From Cognatundibacterium crateris (GTDB taxonomy: Bacteria > Pseudomonadota > Gammaproteobacteria > Burkholderiales > Burkholderiaceae_D), in contig NZ_JAABOS010000002.1 in the NCBI RefSeq assembly GCF_010078235.1, positions 486,388 to 550,387 of the forward strand: 64,000 bases of DNA, given 5' to 3'. The notes below the pieces were generated by a model. That model worked only from the letters and a program-made list of their open reading frames with translations, was not told where the DNA came from and did not search any database. Of this stretch, positions 35,766-44,659 are shown piece after piece (position 1 is the stretch's first letter; each line of letters begins with the position of its first letter). The position numbers and the translations under genes were made by a program.

Positions 35766-38700
35766 TTAGCCATTCATTGTTTTTTGAGCCAGTGCCAGCG
35801 CTTGCGATGAGTAGGCATTAATAGCTTTCATCCACAAAGCCTGCATTGCCACATCGCTAGAAACGCGACCAAGAATAGCCTCCAGCTTACCTGCCAAGTC
35901 AGCCTCCCAAATATCAGCTTTTCCGTCGATAACAGATTGCATAAACGCTTCATCGTCGGCGTATTGATTTTGGATTGGAAGTTGCGCAGGCTCTTCAATA
36001 TCAGCACTGTTAAGGATGGATTCAGGGGTATCAAAATCCGCTCCCGGCTCTGAATCGTGCGAAATTACTGCGGCTTCTTCAAGCGGATTAGACATCTCGC
36101 CGCCTGGCGCCGACAAAACTGGATCAGGATCTGTATTGGTTTGTGGATCAATTATGGAATTTGGCTCCGTCGCTGCATTGGCTTTCACGTCAACATCCTC
36201 GCCGGCGGCATGACTTATGAAATTTTCCAGCCTAGTTTCTGCTTCGGCATAGCGAGCATCCTTTTCCTGCTGCGTCTCCGCTTTCATGCCAGGGTAGTCG
36301 GCTAAAACGTCGTCCGAAACGGCCTTTCCGGAATCAAGTGCTGACTTTACTGCGCCACGATGAAATTCGGCGAATCTATCCTCATCCGTGCGATCGCATG
36401 TTTGACCAATAAACGCAAAGTGGCCTCGCATTAACTCCTTCCATTTGGCGCACGTTACTTGCCATGCCTCGCCACCGGAACCCTCAAAGACATCCAATGG
36501 CGAAGAACCCTGATCGTTTAATTCGCCCCCACCGTTTGCCTGCAATGCAGCTTCAAGCGCATCACGCCGAACAGACAAATCTGCCGTCAAACTTCCCTTT
36601 AAATCACGCTCAAATTCTATGGAATTAGCTTCCGTCCATTGCTCTAACGTACCGATGCGTGCAGCCTTTACGATAAGCGCTTCAGAGTGCCAATTCTCCG
36701 CTGTAAGCTTTGACTGCATGGCCTCGTAGTCATCTACTGAGAGAGCCTTAATCTCGTCAGGCGTCAGCAGCCAAGCTTGATTATCGATTGGGTCATCAAT
36801 CGCCAACTGAATGCGCGCCGCCGGATCAACCTCAATGATTTCCGGCTTTTCACCGACAATAAACAGATTCAACACCATACCCGATACCGAGTCAAAAACG
36901 GCGTTGACTTCCGTTTCGCCTGGGTTTATATTAAAGGTGTCGGTAATCGCGGAATTGTGATTCGTGGAAACTCCCGATACAGAGGCGGCGCTTGAGGAAT
37001 CGAGTGCCGTTTTTGTATCTACGACACCAGCATCAAGCAGCATGTCATAGTGCAGCAATCCCTTATCATCCTCTTCGATAACCACATCAACAGAAATCGA
37101 CTCGCCAGCGAGCTCAACTATGTTTTTCAGCTTCAGGTAAGAAATTACATGGGGCTTTTTGTCCTTTTTGAAATTCTCTTCTGTTTTTGGATCGAATGCG
37201 GTCGCGATAATCGACTTAATAGACGACAGTATTTTCAGTTTTCGCGCATCAGCTGAGAAAGACATCATCTCTTTAATGCCTCGGGTACGAATCTCGACTT
37301 TGCGGCCAATCGACGCACAATCAACCCACTCGCCACGAAGCCCCATGAGATAGCTTTTAGCAGCTGAGCGTAATTCCCTTATCCCTTCTGGTGTATCCGG
37401 AAAGCTACCGAGTTCACTGCCAACCACGATCACGGCACTGCGGCTTGGCGTTTGTACCTGGCCTTCATCCGCAGAGGCAATAGGTTTCGCATCCTGCTTT
37501 TTAAAAAGTACGCAGTACTGCTCCCAATCCGGAACCAACTTCCAAATTCCATTAGCCATGGTGACTGCGGGCTTCTTGAAATCGCCCTGCATTTCAAATA
37601 GCGCCGCCAGCAATAGCGCTGCAGTCAAAGGACTATTTTTCGCCTTCACTTTCATTTTGTTTGAAATGCTACTGACGAATAAGCTGCGGTTGTAGCCTTT
37701 GTTACCTCCATTGTCGATGGTATTAATGAAGTTCGCGCTACTTTTCATGGCGGCCAACGCTGACTTGAAGTCAGCTGTTTGCATGATCACTTTTGCAGCT
37801 TCAAGCGAATCAGTAGAAACCTCAGGATTAGGCGACACTTCGCTCGGCGGCTCTGCAACCGTAACCGGTTCATTTTCAGCTTTAATTACCTCTTTTTGGC
37901 TATCAGAAGGCAAAGCTTCGGCTTGCGCATTCTCGGCAAGCAACGCCTCTGGAATGTGATGCGCAAAATTTGCCGCATCCCAAGCCCTAATGTAGGCCTG
38001 CAATATCCCCCCTGACTCGCCAACCTTCAGCCCAGATAGCAAATCCATCAATTCAGAGTTCAGGGCTGGGGCGCGCCGCTTTCCATCAGCAAAAGCCTGC
38101 TTGCCAAGCGAAGTTGCCTTGCGCACCAAATCAATTGGATCTGCTGGCTCTGCAGGCGACTTACCGGCAGTTAGCTTTTCAAGTTCTTCCTTTTTCTTAG
38201 CTAATATTTTTTGCAGCTCAGACAGTTCAACTTCTTTGGATGAAACAGATTCTTTTAACGACGCAATTCTCCCCATGCGCTCAGTACGCTTGATATTGGC
38301 GCGCTGAAAGGACGAAGAATTTTTCTCTGCCAGGCGCATAATTCGCCGGGCAACTTCACGAGGATTCAATTCATTGCCATTTTCAGGGGCAACGACAATC
38401 GTGATGTCTTTTTTATTCAGCAGCCATTTCCAAGAGATCATTTCATCCGCAGGGGCAAGCTTATTGGGAGTATTGTCAGGGTTATGGAAAAAGGCACTGA
38501 TTGTCTGCCCATCAGACAATTCAAAAACTGCTGCAACGTTAGTTACACCGTGCTGCTTGAAAGGGTCAGTAATTTGCATTGCGATCGGCTTGACATCGTT
38601 CCCAGATCGTTCCATCACCGCTTTAATTTGTGATAGCTTCCGCTCCATCTGAGAGAATGGAATCACCAGGGCATCAAGCGCGACCACTTCATCTGCATCG

Positions 38701-39386
38701 GAGATAATGTCCATCACTTCGATAGGATCAAACATTAGGCCGGCCTGGTCGTGGCGACGGATATCATACAGAACTGAATCAAGAGAAGCGTTGAGGGGGA
38801 AACCGCCGTGTTCATCGCCGTCAACCCACTCCGGAATAGACATATCCTCATATCCATTTACTGGCAGTGAACTGCTAACCAATGGGCGCGTCATATCCCC
38901 ATTTTTAGCCCACCACTTTACCTGGGAGACTGAGGCTTCAATCATATTTCCAAATCCAGCCCATCCGCGATCGTACGACCCCTGATAGGCCGCTTTTGCT
39001 TCCTCCGCGTCAGGAAATGCGAGCATTACCTTATGCTCATCAAACTCCTTTGTATTCGGATTAATCTGGTTGATGACAAACGCTCTTGTAGATTCAGGCA
39101 TGTATCCGATAAATACATCAATACCGTCACCATCTGCGCCTGTGGTGCCCTCAATGTAGCCGTAGTGGGCTGCCATTCGGTTTGACCACTGCACACCGGT
39201 CGCTTGATTGACGCCGCTACGTACGGATCCGCGTGGATTCTCAATGGCGATTCTCATGCCGTGCAGTGAGATGCGCCCCATTTTGTAGTTTCCGGCCACC
39301 TTCTGTCCATCTGTAGGCTCCGGCAAATTGTTATTACCCATCGCGCCACTGTGCGCACCCGCTTCAATTTCTGAAAATTTATCCAT
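35766..39386 (-). CDS. Polyvalent protein with inorganic-pyrophosphatase-like N-terminal domain
   Basis: 1206 residues. Residues about 35-165 match the pyrophosphatase-like module of phage and conjugative-element polyvalent proteins: a GADGDGIDVFIG acidic metal site, DEHKVMLAFPDAEEA and SYDRGWAGFG. A coiled coil follows near 370-405, then several helical blocks and a C-terminal helical segment. Such multi-domain proteins are thought to be delivered with the DNA and act against host defences. It precedes the DarB-like gene with five bases between, so they form one unit. Confidence 0.75.
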   Translation of the reverse strand: MDKFSEIEAGAHSGAMGNNNLPEPTDGQKVAGNYKMGRISLHGMRIAIENPRGSVRSGVNQATGVQWSNRMAAHYGYIEGTTGADGDGIDVFIGYMPESTRAFVINQINPNTKEFDEHKVMLAFPDAEEAKAAYQGSYDRGWAGFGNMIEASVSQVKWWAKNGDMTRPLVSSSLPVNGYEDMSIPEWVDGDEHGGFPLNASLDSVLYDIRRHDQAGLMFDPIEVMDIISDADEVVALDALVIPFSQMERKLSQIKAVMERSGNDVKPIAMQITDPFKQHGVTNVAAVFELSDGQTISAFFHNPDNTPNKLAPADEMISWKWLLNKKDITIVVAPENGNELNPREVARRIMRLAEKNSSSFQRANIKRTERMGRIASLKESVSSKEVELSELQKILAKKKEELEKLTAGKSPAEPADPIDLVRKATSLGKQAFADGKRRAPALNSELMDLLSGLKVGESGGILQAYIRAWDAANFAHHIPEALLAENAQAEALPSDSQKEVIKAENEPVTVAEPPSEVSPNPEVSTDSLEAAKVIMQTADFKSALAAMKSSANFINTIDNGGNKGYNRSLFVSSISNKMKVKAKNSPLTAALLLAALFEMQGDFKKPAVTMANGIWKLVPDWEQYCVLFKKQDAKPIASADEGQVQTPSRSAVIVVGSELGSFPDTPEGIRELRSAAKSYLMGLRGEWVDCASIGRKVEIRTRGIKEMMSFSADARKLKILSSIKSIIATAFDPKTEENFKKDKKPHVISYLKLKNIVELAGESISVDVVIEEDDKGLLHYDMLLDAGVVDTKTALDSSSAASVSGVSTNHNSAITDTFNINPGETEVNAVFDSVSGMVLNLFIVGEKPEIIEVDPAARIQLAIDDPIDNQAWLLTPDEIKALSVDDYEAMQSKLTAENWHSEALIVKAARIGTLEQWTEANSIEFERDLKGSLTADLSVRRDALEAALQANGGGELNDQGSSPLDVFEGSGGEAWQVTCAKWKELMRGHFAFIGQTCDRTDEDRFAEFHRGAVKSALDSGKAVSDDVLADYPGMKAETQQEKDARYAEAETRLENFISHAAGEDVDVKANAATEPNSIIDPQTNTDPDPVLSAPGGEMSNPLEEAAVISHDSEPGADFDTPESILNSADIEEPAQLPIQNQYADDEAFMQSVIDGKADIWEADLAGKLEAILGRVSSDVAMQALWMKAINAYSSQALALAQKTMNG

Positions 39387-39468
39387 AGCGACCCCGATTA
39401 TTGAGGCTCTAGTTTATGGACGAGCGGCAGCAGAGATTTCGCAGATTTTCCTAATGATGCCGACGGAT

Positions 39469-40368
39469 TCAAACCGGCGAAAATAACTGCTTCAGGTGCT
39501 CTACAAATTTCCTGGCATCCTTATTCAACCTTGCATCGATCCTATCGCACACGTAGAAGTCCTCAATAGCCCAATCACCCTCAATTGGAACGGCGCGCAC
39601 CGGATAGATCGTAGAGAATCGCTTTGCCGTCGAAGCGCTCATTACCGCAATACCCATAGACGTTCTTGATACGAGAGACGCTTGGATTTCAGTTTTATGG
39701 GTAACAACTGAATATTTAGCCTTTATTTTCATCCTTAACAGTTCCGCATCAATCAATTTTGACGCGCCATGCTCACCCTGAACGCCAATCATCGGGTGCG
39801 CAACTATTTTATGCAGTGGGACAGTTTTTTCATGCGCGAGTGGATGCGAGTATTGAGCAAGCACATGCAATCTTGCGCTTCTATATTTTTGTAGGCTTAT
39901 GCCGGGGATATCTATCTTTTCAGATACGAGTGCGAGATCACACAAGTTATCAAGCACTGCCTTGGCTGCGCCATAATTTGTCTCTGTGTCGATGAAATCA
40001 ATGCCGAAACTTGGCGCATCAATCTTCATCCTTTCAGAAATATTAGGGACATCATCCATCAATAAAGATGGCATGCCGCCAACCCTCAAGTACTTTGACT
40101 TGTTTTTTATTTCTTCAATATCCTGATCGGCCAGTTCCGCGATCGGCATGATGCTCAGCGCCGCCTCGAGCAAACGTTCGCCGGCGTCAGTAAGTTTTTT
40201 GCCGCCAGACTTCCTATATATCGGCTGCCCTAACATAAATTCCAGATTTTTTAGCCTATGACTAATCGCTGAATTTGTAACATTTAGTTTATCAGCAACA
40301 TCCGTCAAATTTCGTTCGGTAGATAAGGCAATAATTAACTCTAAATCTGTAAATGTAAATCGCGGCAC
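39469..40368 (-). CDS. LysR-type transcriptional regulator
   Basis: 299 residues from a GTG at 40368, the usual LysR length. An upstream TTG at 40419 is an alternative, and neither has a clear Shine-Dalgarno sequence. The winged helix-turn-helix is plain (TDVADKLNVTNSAISHRLKN, then LTDAGERLL). The effector-binding domain has the expected alpha/beta order (YLRVGGMPSLLMDDV). LysR proteins are rare in phages, so this may steer host or cargo genes during lysogeny. A palindrome upstream may be its operator, and it faces away from three + strand genes. Confidence 0.85.
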   Translation of the reverse strand: MPRFTFTDLELIIALSTERNLTDVADKLNVTNSAISHRLKNLEFMLGQPIYRKSGGKKLTDAGERLLEAALSIMPIAELADQDIEEIKNKSKYLRVGGMPSLLMDDVPNISERMKIDAPSFGIDFIDTETNYGAAKAVLDNLCDLALVSEKIDIPGISLQKYRSARLHVLAQYSHPLAHEKTVPLHKIVAHPMIGVQGEHGASKLIDAELLRMKIKAKYSVVTHKTEIQASLVSRTSMGIAVMSASTAKRFSTIYPVRAVPIEGDWAIEDFYVCDRIDARLNKDARKFVEHLKQLFSPV

Positions 40369-40445
40369 CAATGAAAATGCTATTTTAAAGCTTGAAATAA
40401 TTGTGCATTTTGTGAGCAATTGAAATATCTAAACACCAATTTTTC

Positions 40446-40475
40446 AAACTTTGCTCAAATCAATTTGAGTAAGTT
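40446..40475. promoter_or_regulatory. Palindromic operator candidate for the LysR regulator
   Basis: CTCAAATCAATTTGAG is a perfect 7-2-7 inverted repeat, extended by AAACTT and AAGTTT on the outside. It lies between the LysR start and the divergent + strand gene at 40621, the usual place for LysR binding. Confidence 0.65.
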
Positions 40476-40620
40476 TCAACTTCCTTGTCAAGATTTTCAT
40501 TTAAATTGTCGGAATAGATACATTTTGCAACAACTTAATTTCCAAAGAAGCAATGTGCCTATGAAAACCGTCAATGAGACATAGCAATACCACTTAAACA
40601 ACTTTCAGTGAAAACTCAAA

Positions 40621-40890
40621 ATGAATCAATTATCTGCAAATCAAAAAGTTCTTGGCATGCATGCTGCAAAATCCCTTATCGCGGCATTAAAATCAAAAAC
40701 CGACTCACAGTTGGATTTCAACGAATGTCAATCTGCGGTGGCTAGCTATATTGGGTTTGCAAAAGAACAGCCGCTAGAATTCATGGACGGGTTCGTCATC
40801 TCGCTGACTGATTTTATTACTGCCTCATTTGATGGTGCCGTCGACGTCAAAAGTTGGAACCCAGCCATTCGCCTTATGAATGTCGGATAA
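40621..40890 (+). CDS. Small hypothetical protein divergent from LysR
   Basis: 89 residues, helical, no recognised domain. It is divergent from the LysR gene across the palindrome, the typical arrangement of a LysR target. No strong ribosome binding site is seen. It ends before a strong terminator. Confidence 0.6.
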   Translation: MNQLSANQKVLGMHAAKSLIAALKSKTDSQLDFNECQSAVASYIGFAKEQPLEFMDGFVISLTDFITASFDGAVDVKSWNPAIRLMNVG

Positions 40891-40904
40891 AGTACCAGTT
40901 AATA

Positions 40905-40946
40905 AAAAAGCATCCCAATCTAAAATTACATCCAGGGATGCTTTTT
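40905..40946 (+). terminator. Intrinsic terminator
   Basis: AAAAAGCATCCC and GGGATGCTTTTT form a perfect 12-bp stem with a T run on the + strand. It isolates the gene at 40621 from the next two. Confidence 0.85.
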
Positions 40947-41022
40947 GATTGAATATAATCATTGCTACTTTTTATTATAAAAATCAGAATAATCAGCAAT
41001 CAATCAACTGAGTGAGGAAAGA

Positions 41023-41319
41023 ATGCAATCAACCACGAATTTCGATGAATGGCTCGATGCAGCAGACCCATGCGATGCCGCAAATGTCGCCGGCCTAGTA
41101 GAAGCCGTTGAATCAGAAAGCGAGTTTTCCGGGTTTAAGGCAGTTCGCGCAAAGAATGGCTATTTAATAGTCACCGCAGATGGCATTGATCTTAAACTTG
41201 TATTGGTAAGCAAAGGAGCAGAGGATGGCTTCGTTCAGCGCATACATGGAAGGTATGTTCCAGATAGGATGTCAGCTAGCGTTTATGCAGCAATTGAACA
41301 TCAAAACGACAAAGACTAA
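41023..41319 (+). CDS. Small hypothetical protein
   Basis: 98 residues with GAGGAAAG just upstream of the ATG. Acidic N-terminus, then strands (NGYLIVTADGIDLKLVLV). Family not recognised. Probably co-transcribed with the gene at 41338. Confidence 0.6.
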   Translation: MQSTTNFDEWLDAADPCDAANVAGLVEAVESESEFSGFKAVRAKNGYLIVTADGIDLKLVLVSKGAEDGFVQRIHGRYVPDRMSASVYAAIEHQNDKD

Positions 41320-41337
41320 CAAAGCGATCAAATAGCC

Positions 41338-41703
41338 ATGAGCAACCAACCAACTACCAAGAGCCCTACCGATGAGCATGAATGCTCTGTAATGCGCCTC
41401 CATCAGATCATTTTGAAGCAATACCCTGAGCACTTCATGGTGTTTGTCGATATGTTTTCCCTTGGGTGCCTTCTGCACATAAAAGGCGATACAGATGCCG
41501 GGTTGAAAGTTATCAACCAAGTTTTAGGAGCAGTTCCTGAGCGTGGGAACAAACTGTACTTTGAATCGATACGCAAAAATCTGCCTGGCAACGAGATCCG
41601 CTTCAATCTTGAAATTCAACCTCACTACGAGATAAAGGAGCTTTTCAAAGAATACCTTTCTGCCGCACGCCCAAATACCACTGGGGCGACAGAGAAGGCG
41701 TAG
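41338..41703 (+). CDS. Hypothetical protein
   Basis: 121 residues, helical. No domain recognised. Its stop codon directly abuts the stop codon of the convergent gene at 41704, with no terminator between, so the two transcripts must overlap. Confidence 0.6.
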   Translation: MSNQPTTKSPTDEHECSVMRLHQIILKQYPEHFMVFVDMFSLGCLLHIKGDTDAGLKVINQVLGAVPERGNKLYFESIRKNLPGNEIRFNLEIQPHYEIKELFKEYLSAARPNTTGATEKA

Positions 41704-42210
41704 TCACGGAAGGTTCTTAAATCCGTTCACGTACAGAAGTTCATCCCGTTTTTCGAGTACATACTTTCTTGTATAGGGGGCGATATTTATATCGCCAATA
41801 ATATCGACAATTTCGAAGCCAATTGCCACAGATTCGCTGATATTTATAAAAATAACATCATGCTTATCGGCAATAAAATATTCTTTCGTATCAGGATCTG
41901 CCAGGGACTCAATCAAGGCAATCATCTGAGTATACTTAACGTCTAGTGTCGTTTCCCTGTCATTGAAGCTTGAAGGCTCAAATGTGCCGACTTGAAGCAT
42001 TTTGCAGTCGCCAAGCAAATGCCAATCAACATCATCCTCATCCTCTGAATCTAGGACTCCCAATCCACCCATAGTTGGAACACCCCCCATTTGCCCATCA
42101 GAACCTCTGGACAGCACCTTTCGATACGCATCACAATCAAATGCATTTGGGTGTTTAAGGGTGACTGATCTTGCCCCCTTAGCAATTTGTTTTGGAATTG
42201 AATTCAACAT
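41704..42210 (-). CDS. Hypothetical virion-module protein
   Basis: 168 residues. Contains a Gly/Met-rich stretch and an acidic run (DSEDEDDVDW), then strands. It is the last gene of the fibre/baseplate operon and is separated from the upstream gene by three bases. Function unknown. Confidence 0.55.
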   Translation of the reverse strand: MLNSIPKQIAKGARSVTLKHPNAFDCDAYRKVLSRGSDGQMGGVPTMGGLGVLDSEDEDDVDWHLLGDCKMLQVGTFEPSSFNDRETTLDVKYTQMIALIESLADPDTKEYFIADKHDVIFINISESVAIGFEIVDIIGDINIAPYTRKYVLEKRDELLYVNGFKNLP

Positions 42211-42213
42211 CTT

Positions 42214-43230
42214 TTATCTATTGGCCTTCACCAAAACGTTAAAGTCGGCTTGAGATATCAATCCAGACTGCAGTAATTTTCTCAGATTGCGTTGAGCATC
42301 AAACAAAGCCTGCTCGCTATCTACCGGCCGCTTTGATGCCCCCTTATTATTTTTTTTCGCTGCAAGTTTAGTAAGTGCCTTTGACGGCTTTTTAATGTCA
42401 CTTGCTGAAATCTCCCGCTTCCTTGCCTTTTGCATCTTGGCAATTTCTGCGGCCTTCTTCTGGGTAATTACACCATTATTTTTAGCTGCTCCCCGCTGAC
42501 CGCGGTCGATCATCTCTGCAATAACATTGCGGATGTTCATATTTTTTGAAAGCTCATGCATTACACGCAGCACATGCTTACACGCGACACCGGCCAAATT
42601 GGGATTCTTCAGCTTTGGGTACCCGTTTTCAGGCCGGCCAGCATTAAACCCACCGATCGTCGTGATGTAGCGGTACCAAAACGTGTGACGGCCGCAATCG
42701 CAGTCGTATTTTAATGGACTTTCTTTCACCAACCATTGCGCCAGCTTTTTAGGATCAGTTGGAGATGCGACGGCAGCCTCGTAATTTACCAACTCGACCG
42801 ATACGTGGTGCCTGGTAACGTTTGAGTCTTTGCTCGCATTTGTTATAAATCGAACTGTCCCTTTATTCGTTCCCGCTGGAACCGCCATGTGAATCTGCTC
42901 ATTTGCACGCTCTCGATCTTCCTTACGCGACAGATTTATTATTTGCTGAGCTGTCAGTCCCTTTTTTAAGCGCCCACCAACTGACTTGACGTGCTTCCTG
43001 AACGTTGCCAAATCCTCATGAGTAATTGGCCTGATTTCACCGTTAAGGGTGGTCATCAGCAATCGTCCGGCATCGTAATCCCCTTTTACCTCATGGGGAT
43101 TAATAATGTTTGATGCATTAGAACGTCTCTGCGCATCCATCTTGCGCAGCTGCTCGGCCTCTGCCGCGCTGCCGCGGATTCGCGAAATTGCCAGTAATTG
43201 CTCGGGGGTGACTCTGGATACTCTAGGCAT
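42214..43230 (-). CDS. Virion-module protein with SWIM-like zinc motif
   Basis: 338 residues. The middle carries CDCGRHTFW and, about 40 residues later, GVACKHV, matching the SWIM zinc motif (C-x-C...C-x-H). The C-terminal 120 residues are Lys/Arg/Ala-rich and probably bind nucleic acid or are disordered. It overlaps the LysM-like gene by one base, so it may be a tail or baseplate component. Its exact role is unknown. Confidence 0.6.
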   Translation of the reverse strand: MPRVSRVTPEQLLAISRIRGSAAEAEQLRKMDAQRRSNASNIINPHEVKGDYDAGRLLMTTLNGEIRPITHEDLATFRKHVKSVGGRLKKGLTAQQIINLSRKEDRERANEQIHMAVPAGTNKGTVRFITNASKDSNVTRHHVSVELVNYEAAVASPTDPKKLAQWLVKESPLKYDCDCGRHTFWYRYITTIGGFNAGRPENGYPKLKNPNLAGVACKHVLRVMHELSKNMNIRNVIAEMIDRGQRGAAKNNGVITQKKAAEIAKMQKARKREISASDIKKPSKALTKLAAKKNNKGASKRPVDSEQALFDAQRNLRKLLQSGLISQADFNVLVKANR

Positions 43231-43538
43231 TATCTAGCACTCGCATCATTTTCATACCCGGCATCAATTTTCATTTTCATCAACTGGGATTCTGTTGGCA
43301 ATACCAGCAACTGCTCCGGCAAAGCCTGCTCCACAGAATCGAGCCCGGCAGCCGCCATAATTACGATGAATTCATCGACCCGCCCATATACGCGCCGCGA
43401 TACAAGGGTAAGATCAAAGCGCTCATCTGGCTTTGTAAAGTACCGGATTGCTGTTCCCCACACGGGGGTTTGAATTGAAAAATTCCGTACTATTCGAAAA
43501 AACTTCGATACTGACGCAGTATTTCTCTCAATAGACAT
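43230..43538 (-). CDS. Small tail protein with LysM-like domain (gpX or gp53-like)
   Basis: 102 residues. The segment RFDLTLVSRRVYG, then DEFIVIMAAAGLDS and LLVLPTESQL follows the pattern of LysM-like domains in phage tail protein X and T4 gp53 baseplate wedge proteins. The start at 43538 is chosen because an upstream start at 43634 would overlap the membrane-protein gene. Located among other baseplate and fibre genes. Confidence 0.55.
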   Translation of the reverse strand: MSIERNTASVSKFFRIVRNFSIQTPVWGTAIRYFTKPDERFDLTLVSRRVYGRVDEFIVIMAAAGLDSVEQALPEQLLVLPTESQLMKMKIDAGYENDASAR

Positions 43539-43546
43539 CAGATTTT

Positions 43547-43840
43547 TTAAAGCAAAGTAGTTTGATATGGAATAGTCGCGATGAATCCGATTACGCCACC
43601 GGTAGCAGTTGCAAAAAAATCCCAAAAATCGCACGTATGCTTATCAGGATTGAATGCGTCATAGAGCTCTTTTAATGAGCCAACAAGGCACACCCCCAAC
43701 AAAGAGTAAATGCCGCACCATGGCGACGGCACCGCGAATGAAAAAATTAAATTTGATAGCGCAAAAAGAATGGCGCCTATCAGGGCATGGCCTTGCTTGT
43801 CGGCTGGAATTGCGCCGATGATTGCGAGCAGTTTTTCCAT
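43547..43840 (-). CDS. Membrane protein
   Basis: 97 residues with two or three hydrophobic segments and the pattern IPADKQGHALIGAILF, LKELYDAF, DFWDFFATATGGVIG. Small phage membrane proteins with this conserved H...E..D...D pattern are known but have no assigned function. It begins one base after the stop of the upstream reading frame. An earlier start at 43858 is possible. Confidence 0.65.
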   Translation of the reverse strand: MEKLLAIIGAIPADKQGHALIGAILFALSNLIFSFAVPSPWCGIYSLLGVCLVGSLKELYDAFNPDKHTCDFWDFFATATGGVIGFIATIPYQTTLL

Positions 43841-43841
43841 T

Positions 43842-44103
43842 TTAACGATGAACTCCATTACGCATCAGTTTCATTACTTCAATGAACGCCTTGTGTGCTT
43901 CGCCGGCATCTTCAATCAAAGTTCCCTTGTAAGTCATACCTTTTTCATCGATCTTCAAAATTGGAGAATCGTGTCCAGAAGGACAAAACACAAAAGTGGC
44001 TGGAATTTGCGGTGCCACACCGATACTTCCTTTGAGCACGTGATGCGCGCTGACCGCAACTCCAGCGCTACTTTCAGCTACTTTCAGCTACTTGGCTGTC
44101 CAT
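43842..44103 (-). pseudogene. Small gene frameshifted by a 10-bp tandem duplication
   Basis: An ATG at 44103, with GAAGGG eight bases upstream, begins a reading frame that reaches a stop after nine codons. A 10-bp unit is present twice just inside it. Removing one copy joins the start in frame to a long downstream frame that runs to 43842, giving an 83-residue protein that begins MDSQVAESSAGVAVSAH. As written, only a restart (for example the GTG at 44039) could make the downstream 65 residues. A sequencing error or a reversible slip cannot be told apart here. Confidence 0.65.
44067..44093. repeat. Tandem repeat GCTACTTTCA, 2.7 copies
   Basis: The 10-bp unit GCTACTTTCA occurs twice in full followed by GCTACTT. 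The length is not a multiple of three, and it breaks the frame of the gene at 43842-44103. Confidence 0.9.
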
Positions 44104-44107
44104 ATTT

Positions 44108-44428
44108 TTACCCTTCGACCATATTCAGTTGTGGGGGAGCCAGCAATCCAGCTGTAATTTGAAGGATGCGCTGATTACCTTCATTTGCCGCAACCATTTC
44201 ATTGCGAAACGATTCAATCGCGGCTGAGGTACCGCGCTGCTGCTGTGAGTTTTCAATTAAAAGCAGCGGCAGCCATGTGATAGCGCAACCATGCTCATCA
44301 ACATTTTCACCGGTACTAGGGTTTTTTCCCGCCAACTTAGTCAACCAGGTGCATTGATGAATCGCGCCATCTCGAATTTCTTGGCACTTACTGCCAAGCG
44401 GGCATGTTAAGACTGTTTTCAGTTCCAT
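44108..44428 (-). CDS. Hypothetical protein of the fibre module
   Basis: 106 residues. The N-terminal part (LTCPLGSKCQEIRDGAIHQC, then WLTKLAGKNPSTGE and CAITWLPLLLIEN) is a common small phage protein with cysteines that could bind a metal, and no function is assigned. Found downstream of the tail fibre gene. The start at 44428 is the first Met after the preceding gene. Confidence 0.65.
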   Translation of the reverse strand: MELKTVLTCPLGSKCQEIRDGAIHQCTWLTKLAGKNPSTGENVDEHGCAITWLPLLLIENSQQQRGTSAAIESFRNEMVAANEGNQRILQITAGLLAPPQLNMVEG

Positions 44429-44430
44429 TT

Positions 44431-44655
44431 TCAATACCTGTCCGGTAGGTGAGATAAGGACAGTCTGCGCACAATCCATTTCACACCATCCCAGGCAGCC
44501 TCCTCATCCACAGCCAAATTGCTTGGCGGCGGTACTAGAGTCGTTCTAGGTGGCAGATGTATGCGCACTTGATCCTTATTATTTTCGAAATCATATGTGC
44601 CGATAAAGGACATATCATCTCCCCACTGAAATCCAGTAATAATGTCTTTTTCCAT
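44431..44655 (-). CDS. Small protein after the tail fibre, possible fibre-assembly factor
   Basis: 74 residues. The middle (IHLPPRTTLVPPP) and the end (AAWDGVKWIVRRL) are of the kind seen in short tail-fibre-associated proteins. It begins four bases after the fibre stop. The role is inferred only from position and composition. Confidence 0.55.
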   Translation of the reverse strand: MEKDIITGFQWGDDMSFIGTYDFENNKDQVRIHLPPRTTLVPPPSNLAVDEEAAWDGVKWIVRRLSLSHLPDRY

Positions 44656-44659
44656 TTTC

